A DNA stretch of 64,000 nucleotides from positions 806,001-870,000 of the forward strand of contig JAHDVF020001252.1 of assembly GCA_022606425.2 (NCBI GenBank). Direction: 5' to 3'. This DNA is from Lepidostoma basale. Taxonomy: Eukaryota; Arthropoda; Insecta; Trichoptera; Lepidostomatidae. Shown here one piece after another: positions 1 to 11,999 of this stretch (positions are counted from its first letter, which is position 1; the number at the start of each line of letters is the position of its first letter). The notes below the pieces were generated by a model. It did not search any database. It was not told the origin of the DNA and saw only the letters and a program-made list of their open reading frames with translations. Position numbers and translations under genes: made by a program.

Positions 1-796
1 TAGCAACAAAATACAATATAATGAACATATTGTGTGCACATGTACTTATCAAAAATATAAAACTCACAGCACGAAGTGTCCTCGGAGGCACGGTATCTCC
101 ATTGAAATGATTATTATGCAAAAAAAAAAGTATTTTGTCATGTGGGCACGTAATGAGTGCGGCAATTTCGTCGATTGTCGACGCCAAAAAAATATAACCT
201 TAAAATTACAGGGTGAGCAGCGTCCATAGAAAAACGCTCGTGCACAAAAGCGGCGTTTATCTCGGGTTCAAGTGTTATCTCTCATTGAAATATCGGGGTC
301 GATTCTATTAGGTTTTTTTTCGCCTTCCGCCGCGCCTATAAGGATTCTGACCTCGGATGACAATACGTCGACCCGAGATTACTATTCTTGACTTTACATT
401 AGTGAAATACTACGCAAGAGTTGTGGGTGAAATCAATCCGGCGGTGATTGCGACCGGTCGTACTTGCATACAATGAGCAATTATCTGTAATAGAAAATCT
501 AGTAACTAACCCTGTGATTTGATCAAACCTTGGTGGCGAATTTATTGATTTGCGATGAAAAGATACAATTTCAATGTATTAGTTTAATTCAATAATCTTT
601 TTAATTTCCCCCTCTACAGAAATGTTCAAAAGTATTACTGAATATAAAAAAATTTATCGGGGTTGAAGCCACCTAAAATACATTTTAACCGATAAGACCG
701 ATATACGATTTAATGAAAAGATCCCACCATTTTTTTATTCTAATAAAATCAGTTATTAATTTTATTATACAACACAATTTATAAAAATAAAAAAAC
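1..796. other. AT-rich unassigned DNA
   Basis: No gene, RNA or repeat is recognisable. The GC-richer part around 300-480 has no reading frame that looks like a known protein. Confidence 0.5.
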
Positions 797-862
797 TTTG
801 ATAATGTCTTATAAAGGCGAAACATGGCATTCTCATAAAATACAATAAAACTTCTATAAAAA
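797..862 (+). repeat. Decayed hammerhead-like foldback arm (TTGATAATG subfamily)
   Basis: The plus strand reads TTGATAATGTC, a short loop, then AGGC GAAAC ATGGC, followed by the shared downstream segment CATAAAATACAATAAAACTT. The layout matches the hammerhead foldback at 53992-54200, but the core differs from CUGANGA and the cleavage triplet is GGC. It is a single arm and probably catalytically dead. Confidence 0.55.
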
Positions 863-1071
863 TTACTGTATACAATTTTTATTTTATTTTTTAGCTATTA
901 TATTGATTCTCGTGACATGTGATAGGTAGCCAATCTATCGCCATTTTATTGTCACGTGAATTCTACACCAGACCAAAGACAGTGTGACAATCACACTGCC
1001 ATCGCCGGGAATCGAACCCAGGACCTTAGGCATGGAAGTCAGAGCTCGTAACCACTCTGCCACGAAGGTCG
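863..1071 (-). mobile_element. tRNA-derived SINE copy 1
   Basis: Read on the minus strand, a tRNA-like head begins CGACCTTCGTGGCAGAGTGG, giving a plausible pol III A box. A B box follows (GGTTCGATTCC, near 1010-1020). After the head come a shared body containing GTGTGATTGTCACACTG and the tail segment ATAATAGCTAA. The same order recurs at 7522, 27538, 37850, 52775 and 57187. A real tRNA is excluded because the acceptor arms do not pair and the sequence continues far past the head. Confidence 0.85.
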
Positions 1072-1314
1072 TTTTCATTTGTATTAATTACAAAAATAAC
1101 CATCGCCAGCAGAGGGGCGGGCGGAAAAAATAAAACACCACAATCTTCTACACGGAAATACTTCTGGAAATATCCACATGCGTAGACAATGTTCATCTCG
1201 GAATTTCTCGATTTCTTGATTTATCCGTATCTAAAAAATAATTTATTGTGTCTTGAACAATGATGTAAAACTTATATAAAATACTCGTATATGAAACTAA
1301 CATATTTTAAGGAT
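1072..1314. other. Unassigned DNA
   Basis: No gene seen. Around 1252-1290 is a short match (TTGAACAATGATGTAAAACT) to the outer end of the hammerhead foldback family at 53992-54200. Confidence 0.4.
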
Positions 1315-1607
1315 TAATTGTATTTCAATAGAGACGAAGATGTAAATTGTTTTTCTTTTAAACAGAATATGGTAGTCGAGGCGTTATTGGTTGACCTGTC
1401 ATTGGTCGGGTTAAGCGATCACGTTATGTTAACAACATTCCCCATTCCGCCCTTCTTACGACCACCACCTCTGACAAATTTTTTAAAAATGTATATATGC
1501 TACTATGTTAAGAACACTTCACATTTTTTAGGTCAATCTACACTAGCGCCATCTTCTGTTTCCAAAAAAAAACAATTTATATCTTTGTCTCTATTGAGAT
1601 ACAATTA
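1315..1607. mobile_element. Foldback MITE copy 1
   Basis: Terminal inverted repeats of about 25 bp bound this 293 bp element: AATTGTATTTCAATAGAGAC at the left and its near-complement GTCTCTATTGAGATACAATT at the right. Internal blocks (ACCTGTCATTGGT, AACATTCCCCATTCC, ACGACCACC) are shared with the element at 55777-56248. No transposase is present, so it is a non-autonomous DNA element. Target duplications are not resolved because the ends are symmetrical. Confidence 0.7.
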
Positions 1608-4600
1608 ATCTTTAAAAATGATTAACCCGCAATGGGTAAAATCCAGTATTTGTATATTATACATAAAAAAAAAACAAATAACATATTTTACCTTGCTAAG
1701 GCTGAATAAAATATTGTTTACTTTTGATGATACCCTAGTTGGGCGACTCCCATAAAATATGATCTAAATATTTTGGTATTTCCAATTATGAAATATGGTA
1801 TACCATAAGAACACCTAGTGGCAGTGGCCATGGACGTCGTCTCGGTTCGTATTCGACAAGGGCCCGCAGTATGTCGATCGTTCCATTGATCCGGCAGACT
1901 CACCTTGGCTGAGATCGTTGCCGCTTTCGCCCTAATAGGAAGTAGGAAGCTGACGACCGGAAGAAGGACATCGAGAATCAATATTACTTCCCGTCTAAAG
2001 CGACTGACCACTTCGGATAACACGCCCGAGATTAGCGACACGGTCTGAACTTGGGATTCAAATTTCAATAATTTTAATTAACTTATTTCATGCCTTCAAA
2101 CTTGGATAACTTTTGATACTATGTATCTAAAAGGTACTATTGAGCTAGATCACCCTCTCATATAACACATATTATAGATTGCATTATTTTGCATAAAGAA
2201 CGTAGAACACATTTAAAAAAAGATCGATTTTCGTGAATAGTTTTCAATTGTTATTTTGACCATAGACAATAATATACAGAATAATTGGATAAACAATAAT
2301 TAAAAATGGGGCAAATTGTGATTTAGAGTTTGCGAAGTATCTCTAATGTTATTGTGAATTTAGGAAGCATTAGTAAATTAAAACCACGTACATAACTTCC
2401 TGTCTTTGCGGGTGACGACTTATAATATCTTACAACATACGCGAAGCCTAGCGGATAGCAATAACACTTTCACTTTTCTTGTTTGAAGCGTTACGTACAT
2501 TCGTATACTAAACAAAATTACTATTAGAATCATAATAATATAATGATGATAAATGATCCAAGCGCGATCTATCGCCAGCAAAAAAAAGTTTATGTAAATT
2601 AAAAGCAGACATGTAAAAAATGTCCATATTACTCGTGGTACACCATCGAGCGCTGTTAGTATTTCTCGGGTTGATTGGGTCTTTTATTGGATTGAATCGT
2701 GTTATTACAGGGTTTTTTGTGTCCTTTTTTTATATGCATTCGCCATATTTGACGACGTGATTTGCAGCATGGACGCATTTTCAAGTAATTCTAGAGGAAA
2801 AGAGCTGATAAAATGCAACTTATTTATGTCTGCGATTAAAAAAAATCTGTTCAATCAATGAATTGACAAAAATAAAATAAAAAAAACAATGAATCGACAA
2901 AATTTAAATGAAAAATAATCAAATCGATATCTATTATCATTGCTTAGTTAAGGAAACGATGCATAATGGCGGTTTTTAAGTTCACACAACAAAAAACGAA
3001 ATAAATGTTAAGTTAATTAGTTTCTATACACACAAGGGAAATATGGTGGTTTTGGATTACAGTGACGAAATGAGGAGACAGGGTTACACGAATCCAATCC
3101 GTGTAACCCTGTGAAATGAAACTGGAAATATGAAAAAGAAGATTTTAGTATTGAAAAAATCGTAAATTAACAGGGTGATTAATCTTATAATAATATTATA
3201 AATAAAATGTTGAATACTACTCCAGCATGGGTGTGCAAATAATACCTGTAGCGATAATGTTTATCAACGGTTATAAATAAATTAGGCTAATTAATTTATA
3301 CTTTTATCGCAGCGAAAGATAAGAAGTTAACAGAATAATATTTTGAAAACACTATCGCCAATAAAAATATATGTCTCGTATTGAAGCGTAAATATTGATC
3401 TCCGAAAAAAAAAATACACAAAAAACATGTGTTTATTAAGTAAATTACATTTATTTTATAAAATAAGCTCTTAAAAATAAAAATAGTATTTTTAACGTAA
3501 GTAAAAACATTAGATACGAATAGTAACAAAAAATTACATTGAAATTAAAAGCTGTAAAACTATTTTACCAAGAAAGCAAGTACCTACCCCAAAAGTACTT
3601 GGAATTATCAAAAATGAACATTTCGAAAACGGTCATAACATTCTATTCAGTGTTGCCTGTCGAAGTAATATAATGTATTTTTAAATCTAAAAGAAGAGAA
3701 TCTTAAAGAAGCCATAAACTTTTATTCTTGCACAAATTATTAACATACGTAACATATTTAAGAGAAAATAACTTTCTACTAAGATCTTCACTTACAGAAT
3801 ATACAAATGTACTTTGAAATAACGAGATCTAAATGTAAAAAATACGTTTTCGTATAAAGAACACCTGATTTTATAAATAACATACCTGTCTATATACAAA
3901 GTACAATAGAATAACCGATCTTTTGTGGATACTTTACAAACTTTTACAAATCACAACATCCCCCTACGCAAGAGCGACTAGTAAAATTCAAGGGGATCAA
4001 GTCTCCCCCTTCGAGCCCTTGCCAAGAAAAAACTTATATGCGTGTTCACAATGAAAGAGCAGCAAAAAAAGGGTCTATCTACCTGCCTTCGAAACCTCTG
4101 CATTGTACGATTGTATATAAATCCCCAAAGTCGCAAGTTGTTGGTTCGCATTATGTATATAGATTCTAAGGCAAAAAATACTAGCGAAATAATACTAAAT
4201 CAGGGAATTAATTCATAGTATAGAATAAAACAAAGTACTATTGGGCATGCGATTGTTCCTTTACAATTTTAAAATCGGAATTCAGATTTATTCGGTGGTG
4301 CCACCTACACGAAACTACAAGCGAAGAAAGATGGCGGTAAAGTCGCAAAAACCGTTCAACGGTTTGTGAAATTTAAAAATAATTTACGACGTAAGGCACC
4401 CAAGTGTTTTTAGAAATACAATGGTCGTCAAAAAAAAAACTGATTTTATTTTCCTGAACACGTGCAACGCGAAAATATGACAGCCATACTTTGTACGAAC
4501 ACTAATATTAGTTTATTAAAGACAACAATACTATTTTATTTTTATTTTCCTATTTAAATCGTCGTTTAGTGTATAGAGAAAACTTGGAAAAAATACGGAA

Positions 4601-5299
4601 ATGTTTTTTATAAATTTGCAATATCACGTGTATATGTTTTACCGGCAAATTTATGTTATTGTTTACATTCACGTCAAACTTCGCCTTACTTTATAAATAC
4701 ACGCCTTTTATTTTCAACTTGTAATAGAAATATCTAATTTTAATGTGCAATCATTTTTTTTTAATAATTGATTAAAATAATTTACCTTCATCATAACTTC
4801 ACCAAAATCATAAAAGGGCGCCTGGTGCATAATGGCTGTAGACATGATGGTTACTTGTTGATCCCCGGTCCAGAGTTGTCAAGAAGTCAAAGAAATAAAT
4901 AAATAGCACTGAACACGAAACCAACTGCACAGAAGTCGCAAGGGGATGCTAGGACCCTCGGTCACAAAGATTTATAAATACAAAATAACAATTCAGTTTC
5001 CTCTTGTTTTTGGTCAATGTACCAAAATCACGGAAACAAATCGCTGTTCTGTCGTTTGGCGAAATCACATTATTATTATTGACATCACAGATATCACTCG
5101 AAAGGCGAAATGTACAAATGTTTTTTATTTACTTTTACAAAAAATATACACTTTTTTCCTTTTCAGCCCGCGTTTATACGCCAAAGTCGTCTCCTGTTCA
5201 GCAATTCGAATATTTTCTTTACGCGTAAGGATGACAAATACGACAAAAAACTGCTTTCTAAATTAAATAATTTCGACTTTGTTTTGTATATGCGCTGCT
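1608..5299. other. Long AT-rich unassigned region
   Basis: No gene or known repeat is recognised. A GC-richer stretch at about 1800-2060 can be read as one open minus-strand frame (1718-2068, 116 codons), but its translation shows no domain I recognise. A perfect hairpin at 3078-3112 is listed separately. Confidence 0.45.
3078..3112. repeat. Perfect 13-bp hairpin
   Basis: ACAGGGTTACACG (3078-3090) and its exact complement CGTGTAACCCTGT (3100-3112) enclose a 9-nt loop in otherwise AT-rich DNA. It could be a structured RNA, a cruciform site or the remnant of a foldback repeat. The sequence does not decide between these. Confidence 0.8.
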
Positions 5300-5490
5300 C
5301 CACCGGACACAACTACTCCGCGCTACGTTCTCTCGTAAACTGAGCGAGCGAAGAAACAGAGCAATGACTGCAGTTTGGTGTGCGATCTGCGTCCCACAAC
5401 GATAGAGATTCGTTTTCAATGTAGCCTCGGGCGAGTTCGGAAGCGTTCGTGCAGCACGCTCGGCTATAGTCGCAACGATAGCAAGTATGT
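5300..5490. promoter_or_regulatory. GC-richer patch, possible promoter or first exon
   Basis: A sharp compositional change into GC-richer DNA ends at AGCAAGTATGTTT, which contains a usable 5' splice donor (GTATGT, near 5484-5489). No TATA box or strong initiator is seen. A non-coding first exon on the plus strand is one reading; a decayed repeat is the other. Confidence 0.15.
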
Positions 5491-6361
5491 TTATTATCTT
5501 ATTCTACAATAATCATATTCTGCTTAAAATAATTTAATAATGCATTTTAAATACACTATGTTAATTATACAGATAGAACAATTAAATTTAATAAATCAAA
5601 CGTTTTCATCAAACAAATAATGTTTTGAGAGAACACGGCAGTATCTTTGCTTTTTCACTTTGACTAGACACACGAATTTGACATTTATAGTGATGTAGCT
5701 AAGGATAATTAATTATCGAATCGATGAATAAATGATACTAAAATTAAATATTTTTGAAACGCCAATTAATATATGACAGCTTTGTTGGTGTATATATTTT
5801 TTTAATATAAAATAACGTGGTTGCTTCAGTAGAGAAAAAGATATGTTTTTTTTTTTCGACATTAACATTGAATTTTTCTATCGGTAATAGTGGAAGATAA
5901 ATAAATATTCCATTATTTCTAAGAATCTTCAAACCTAACTAACTATCTATCTAAATTCACAAACCACTAAAAGCCTTTAATTTTTGATTTCAATAATTTT
6001 TAAACATATGCCCTGTATCATTCAATAGTAAAACCAGTAGCATAAACTTAAAAACTAGATGGAGTGTCAATAACCCAACATTTTTGGCCTTCTGTAATTA
6101 CTAAATAATGACACCGTGGTTTGATTTTTCATGAATTAGCACGGTTTATTTGGTGTTCAGTAATATCCGATAAGATTATAGCATTCTCCCAATGATGAAG
6201 GAGTACTATATTCAAAAAGTACCGAAAATAACAAATAGCAACAAGTGTAAACATAGGGATTTAAATCATAAAAGTTCAATGCAAATTTTAATTAACTATA
6301 AAAATTCAAACGATTTTGCTGAAATCTCTTGATGGAAGTTCTTTTTGAATAATAATTAAAT
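5491..6361. other. AT-rich unassigned DNA
   Basis: Nothing recognisable beyond simple AT-rich sequence. Confidence 0.5.
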
Positions 6362-6532
6362 AAAACGATGTTTTTTTAACTGCTTCCACTTTTGTCTTTA
6401 TTTCGACCGGTTTCGCCAGGCACGCTGGCATCTATAAACTGGTGACACTATTGCAAACTGAGTCTTTCGGCGAAACCGGTCACAGTTGAAATAAAGACAA
6501 AAATGGAAGTAGTTAAAAATCATCGTTTTACA
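6362..6532. repeat. Hammerhead-like foldback (ACCGGT subfamily)
   Basis: Inverted arms of about 40 bp (AAAACGATG...TCTTTATTTCGAC and its complement at 6488-6531) surround two opposed hammerhead-like motifs. On the minus strand, GATGCCAG CGTG CCTGGC GAAAC CGGTC (about 6405-6432) keeps stem II, GAAA and the palindrome ACCGGT. The strand upstream that should read CUGANGA is altered. The plus-strand partner (6468-6481) keeps GGC GAAAC CGGTC only. Related copies are at 13732 and 31437. Confidence 0.65.
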
Positions 6533-6597
6533 TAATTATTATATAAAAAATCAATTAAATTGTGTGGGACATTTTGCCCGTCGATTTTTTTATAGCG

Positions 6598-6735
6598 GAT
6601 AGACGGCGTCCACCAGGGAGACCACTAATAACGGTGGAAAGAAAGCTGGAGTTCAGTATCACAAGAGGAGAATCATGTTATAACAGAATCACGTTGAAGT
6701 TGTGAAGTACTACGAGTTGAAGAAGAAGATTTTTT
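6598..6735 (+). mobile_element. LINE family E, 3' end fragment
   Basis: The translation shows GRRPPGRPLITVERKLEFS, matching the basic GRPPKRW region at the end of the family E reverse transcriptase protein at 25950-26670. It is followed by the family's GAAGAAGAAG tail. A short, 5'-truncated relic. Confidence 0.6.
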
Positions 6736-7521
6736 AATATCGTTCTTTTATTAAAATTAAAATGTTATCAAAATTAAAATAACTTTTCTAAATTCATATC
6801 GTATTGCACAAAAATATATTTATACAAAATCTAATTGTTCGTACTTATCCTAAATTGTTTTAATAACATACAAGTTTTTCATTGTAATTCATAATTATCT
6901 TCCTTTATAAATTAAATTTCATTCCAAATCAAGGAAATTTCTGTACCTTTGCCGTACTTGAACAATACCGAAATACAGAGGCCGCAATCAGTGTAAAGAA
7001 GATGCATCCGGCTTATTTATTGCACCTTAAAAACCTTAAAGTTTTGAATTGAGTAAATACCTTGACGCTGAAGGCTGCACAACTATGTGTGTAGATAAAT
7101 GCTGTGTCATAAGAAAACACATGTTTTCACTGAATTTAAGATTTATAAAAATTCTCCCATTCTTTCATATCTCCATCATGAAATTCTGTAATAAAGTATT
7201 TTTAATACCACACTGGTTTGTTTATTTTATAATAACGAAGATTTTGAATTCGTAAGTGTATCACAAATATTCATGTGATTGGTGCATCCTAATATTTTTA
7301 TAACAAGTGTTAACTCATGTTTATTATTTGTTTATGAAGGCGTGTTTGATTGGTATCATTTCTAGGGACGGTAAAAACATATTATCCGTTAAATATTTGC
7401 GCTAACCAAGGACATTTTTGTATACGTGTATTTAACTACTCTAAACTGGATATCATCAATAATAGGTAATTTATATATGTCTGTTACAGTATCAAATTTT
7501 CACGAGAGAATAAAACTTTTT
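6736..7521. other. AT-rich unassigned DNA
   Basis: No gene or repeat identified. Confidence 0.5.
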
Positions 7522-7753
7522 TTATATGTACAACAGGTCTTGAGAACCCGGTTACAGAATGCAATTTGTTTTTAGATATTTATATTGATTCTCATGGCAT
7601 GTGATAGGTAGCTAATCTATCGCTTTTTATTGTCACGTGAATACAACACCAAACGAAAGATTGTGTAACAATCACACCGCCATAACCGGGAATCGAACCC
7701 AGGACTTTCGGTGTGACAGTCATAGCTCTTGCCACTCTGTCACGAAGGTCGTC
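7522..7753 (-). mobile_element. tRNA-derived SINE copy 2
   Basis: Full-length-looking minus-strand copy with the tRNA-like head at 7675-7753 (B box near 7690) and the body ending in the ACAACAGG tail region. It has several substitutions relative to the copies at 863 and 27538. Confidence 0.85.
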
Positions 7754-10700
7754 AGCGGTATTTGATATATTTTCAATATTTTGTGCAATTAACATTGGGA
7801 ACATTAGTGTATTGCATAGATGGACACAAAACGTTTTTTTTTTTATATTAAATTCTCGTATTTTAAGAAGCACAGAACTTTCATTTTACATAATATTTAT
7901 TATTAAAAATGCAGAGCCCTAGAACGCTAGTTTCTTGAAATTAATGTATTTTTTTGTCCTTGAGCTAATAAATATTCATCTTTTATTTTTTATCTATTGT
8001 CATTTATAGTCATTTATAAATAATGATTCGCTTCTCTCCAGACTAAATTTTATATCAATTTTTGGTCTTATTTTCCTGAATAATTTTATTTAACATCTAA
8101 TTTAATGATTAAAGTTAATTATCGTACAGAGTAGTTACCAGATACTCACTGGTACCATTGTCCTAAACTTGAAACAACCACAAACAAATAAATTGATCGT
8201 ACCCGACCAATCCATTAAACCGTATAACGAACAATGAATTCTCTGTTCACTAAACTGGAAACCGGGCAGAAAGTTTATCAAACAATAAAACTGAAAGTGA
8301 CTGGTGCTTGTTGCTCTGGTTCTGGTGATAAGCAAGACTGTTTGATATCATGCAACTATTAAACGTTCCTACGGAAGAAATTGCTTATTTGAAAACCATA
8401 CGGTGAATACTGTACATCAAGTATGAGTTTTCACGCACTTCAATTATCCGGGTCGAATGTATTTTAAAATATATCGAATGCATATTTTTAAATATTTTGA
8501 AAATAGAAACATCCAAAATATTAAAATTCCTCATTTAAAAACCTCTATTTATCTCTCTCTAACAAAGATATCCTCAGTACCCTGGAAAAATGTAATGCAT
8601 AACAATAATAAAATAACGGTTATCCATTTGTTGCTAAGCAAATATACGAATGCCGGAAAATATTATCGTTAACTCCATTACATATATCATATAATTATTA
8701 CTCCTTGAACAAGGATGTAAATCTCCATATTAATATTGGATTTTAGACAATTTAAAAATATATATACTCGTATATATATTATATTTTACGGCAGTGACAT
8801 GCTTAACTTTTCTAAAGAGTAACGAAATGTTTGAAAATCTACATTGTGCTGGAAATATTAACATGCATATCACTATATGTTTATTATTTTTTAAATAATT
8901 GTGTAAATCTTCATTTCAATCAGTATTTAATTTTAATGAAACTCATAATTTTATTATATTTTATTAAAACATTTTGTGACATTTGTCGCCTAGTTTAGCA
9001 AACATTTGATAGTGCATCGGCATAGTGGAATTTGTCACACTCATAACATATAATGAATTTTCTCGAAAACATACGTTTTCATCAATATTCAAAATTAATA
9101 AAGATATTTCCTCTTGATGAATAACGCACTTCAATATATTTTTTTTACCCAAGTATAATTATGTTACATATTTACTAAGTATTATAAGTCATCGGTAGAA
9201 TCTGTGCGCTCTTAAGTACACATTTAATTCAATTGTGTTACACATGTATAATTATTGTTTGTATAATTGTATACCATAGATTGGTTCACGCGATCATCAT
9301 GTAAATTGACATGGTACAATGACTGTGACGTTAGCATTGTATCTAATCAGAAGAAATTAATAAGAGATCTTCCTACATTGCATGACAAAATGGACAATTT
9401 AATCATAGAGATTATTTAGCATAATATCGAGCACTGTCCTTCTCGTTTAAAATAATAGGAATAGCATGGTTGTCTTTAATAAAGTTACCTAAGGGAGACG
9501 GTCATATTTTTAGAAATACGAATACAATTTGTTTTATAATATATTTGATACATAAATCCAATAATCAAATATACATATTTTATGTTAAAAGTATGCCTTT
9601 CAACGATGTAATGATAAATTAAAAACAAAACTTACATTTATTTAAAAGGTAAACTCTTTAAAAAATACATATATTTCGGTTGAAATGCGCTGTTATGACT
9701 GATGGTGAAGCGCTAGTTTTTGTACCACAACCCACAACACAATTGGCCTGTTTTTGAACACTGTGGGTCCGTGTTATACCAGTGTCGTCGGTGAATTGGA
9801 CAATGTAGTTATTATGATCACGGAAATAATTAAGATGTCAATGATGTCAGGTCCTTGCCAGGAGCATAACGTCGAAGGAGGATAACTTCGCGATAGTGTA
9901 GTGATGATAATAAATCGTGTGTAAATACAATATCAACAAATGAAAAGAATTTTTAGTAAATCCTTCGTAAAATCAAAACAAAAACATCATTGAAACCACC
10001 AAATACTCGCTTCCCACTTATATATAGATACCCAAAAGTATTTAATGTATTATTTTGTAATTGCTCTTAACATTTTATGGAAACCACTTGTAGAAAATAA
10101 TACCAGTCACAAAGTAATGATTGTAAATATATCTAATTAGCGGACGTACAAGTATGTACATAAATACATGCGACATGTTTTCATGTATTAAATTTATAAC
10201 TATTCAGTTCCGTTACCGCACAGTAATTTCACTGTCATTTTTTACTAATTTGGATTTAAAAATGAATATGCATCCATCACGCAATCCTGTATTATTATAA
10301 TAGATGACTGTACGTACATTTCCATTATGTAGAAATTATTTCATTACGTCTACAGTACATACTTACTCTATTGTTGGAATGGGAAATAATATTATTATAC
10401 TCAGTATTTGATTTATTAGAATATATTGGTTCTTGGCTATTGAGTGTTATTTTACAAGTTCTCAAGTACCTAACCGATTAATTTTGCATAACGATTGATC
10501 GATGATTATATGTATTATGAAATAACCCATCACTATAACCATTTTACGTAGGAACGCCAATAATAAAAATAAATTCTTTATTTAGACGAGCGTGTTTTTC
10601 TATGGATTAATAATTGTCTATAGTAGATTAGTAGGGGAGAATAAATATAGCGACATGTCTGTAGCGACATGCCTGTCGCATTTTTTTGTATTTATTAATC

Positions 10701-11088
10701 AAAATGTTAGTTATAATTTTTAAAATCAGTTTTATTTCTGAAAAATTACAAATTCTATATTTAGGGAACCTCTTAAACCTTTTTATTCATAATAATTACT
10801 CAAATAATCGAGATGGTATTGTAAATTGTGATTCACAGATACCAGCGAAAGTAAAACATAATTCAACAATTTAAAATTCAATACATAATAATTGTTATTA
10901 TAATATAATTGAGAACGCTTTCGGTTGTGTTCATTATCATTACTTTATTACTTTACCGTTTCGTAACATGTATAACTGTGTTACTGCACACACGAGTTAC
11001 ATTATAGCTTGGGTTCCGGTTAAAAAGAATTACTAAACTTATTTAAACCAAAATATTTGGTTAACACTCTATTTCAAAATTTATTTAG
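7754..11088. other. Long AT-rich unassigned region
   Basis: No gene recognised. The segment at 8699-8740 (TTGAACAAGGATGTAAAT) resembles the outer end of the hammerhead foldback family at 53992-54200. The open minus-strand frame at 8135-8335 shows no known domain. An ATACTCGTAT motif lies at 8764-8773. Confidence 0.45.
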
Positions 11089-11154
11089 GTCGTTCATATC
11101 GAAATCGAAACATATCGACCATTTACAACTATTTGTGCGTGGATTCAAACAATG
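11089..11154 (+). other. Candidate 66-nt internal exon (weak)
   Basis: The segment follows an acceptor-like TTTATTTAG (ending 11088) and runs into a consensus donor GTAAGT (11155-11160). All three forward frames are open across 66 nt. An ATG sits directly before the donor, so a start-codon exon is also possible. There is no protein match and no neighbouring exon, so this rests on splice signals alone. Confidence 0.15.
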
Positions 11155-11414
11155 GTAAGTTAACATAATTTTATAAAACTATTTAAAGTTTTTACTTAAA
11201 CATATTGTTTATTACAACTTTTTCTGTGTGTTAACGGCATGTTAAAACAATTTCATAGATAACAATTATGAAGAACTGAGAAAGCTAACGTAATAAATAC
11301 AGGCTGAATGGCGATGTATTGTAAAATATTTAGTGAGAGTTGAATTAGCTTAAAATAATATGAACATATTCTGTATTTTATTGAAATTACTATTTTATGT
11401 TTTATGTATCTGCT

Positions 11415-11495
11415 ATACTAACTAAATAACTTACTAACCATCACGCCGTCTCCCCGAAGGGGTAGGCAGAAAGAATGGACTGACACACTTTTCTT
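11415..11495 (-). mobile_element. LINE family A, 3' end fragment
   Basis: Carries the family A 3' terminus in minus orientation: a TAAC-rich tail, then ACCATCACGCCGTCTCCCC and GGGTAGGCAGAAAGAATGG. It sits head-to-head against the plus-strand copy at 11529-11909. Confidence 0.75.
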
Positions 11496-11528
11496 GGTAT
11501 ACGTATCACATGTATCTGGTATACGTAG

Positions 11529-11909
11529 AACGGTATACGACAGAATCTCAAATGCTGATATAAGAAAGGAATGTAGAGCGGAAGAAGGTATTATGAACAT
11601 AATTATGAAAGGATCGCTGCGTTGGTTCGGACATATGGAACGCATGGATGGAGAAAGAATGGTTAAGAAAGTATACGTTAATGATGTAAATGGGGTACGA
11701 AGTCGAGGTAGACCGAGGAAAACATGGCATGACCAAATTAATCAAATTTTAAAGGTTGGTCATGTTAGAAGTCAGAGGAATCGACGTGCGTGTATGACTC
11801 GTTGTATGAATGTGGAGGAAGCTAGAGAGGTTGGCCAGGATAGAGTTGTGTGGCGGTCCATTCTCTCTGCCTACCCCTGCGGGGAAACGGCGCGATGGTT
11901 TGTTTGTTT
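11529..11909 (+). mobile_element. LINE family A, 5'-truncated copy with target duplication
   Basis: Encodes the C-terminal region after the reverse transcriptase: TVYDRISNADIRKEC, then SLRWFGHMERM, SRGRPRKTWHDQINQ, RRACMTRCMNVEEA and WRSILSAYP, open throughout. Both sides carry the 10-bp direct repeat GTATACGTAG (11519-11528 and 11910-11919), a target-site duplication expected for target-primed insertion. The tail is (GTTT)n rather than the usual (GTTA)n. Confidence 0.85.
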
Positions 11910-11999
11910 GTATACGTAGGTACCATTGGCGACCTGAGATACTTACGCAAAGCGTTTGAATTCTACATTAATAAATAGCTTGTATATTAATTAATAATA

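Noticed and set aside
1718..2068. 116-codon minus-strand open frame as a gene
   Set aside because: No domain, no upstream signals, and mixed composition; more likely chance in a GC-richer patch.
10640..10680. Short tandem repeat TAGCGACATGYCTG
   Set aside because: Only two imperfect units; too short to call.
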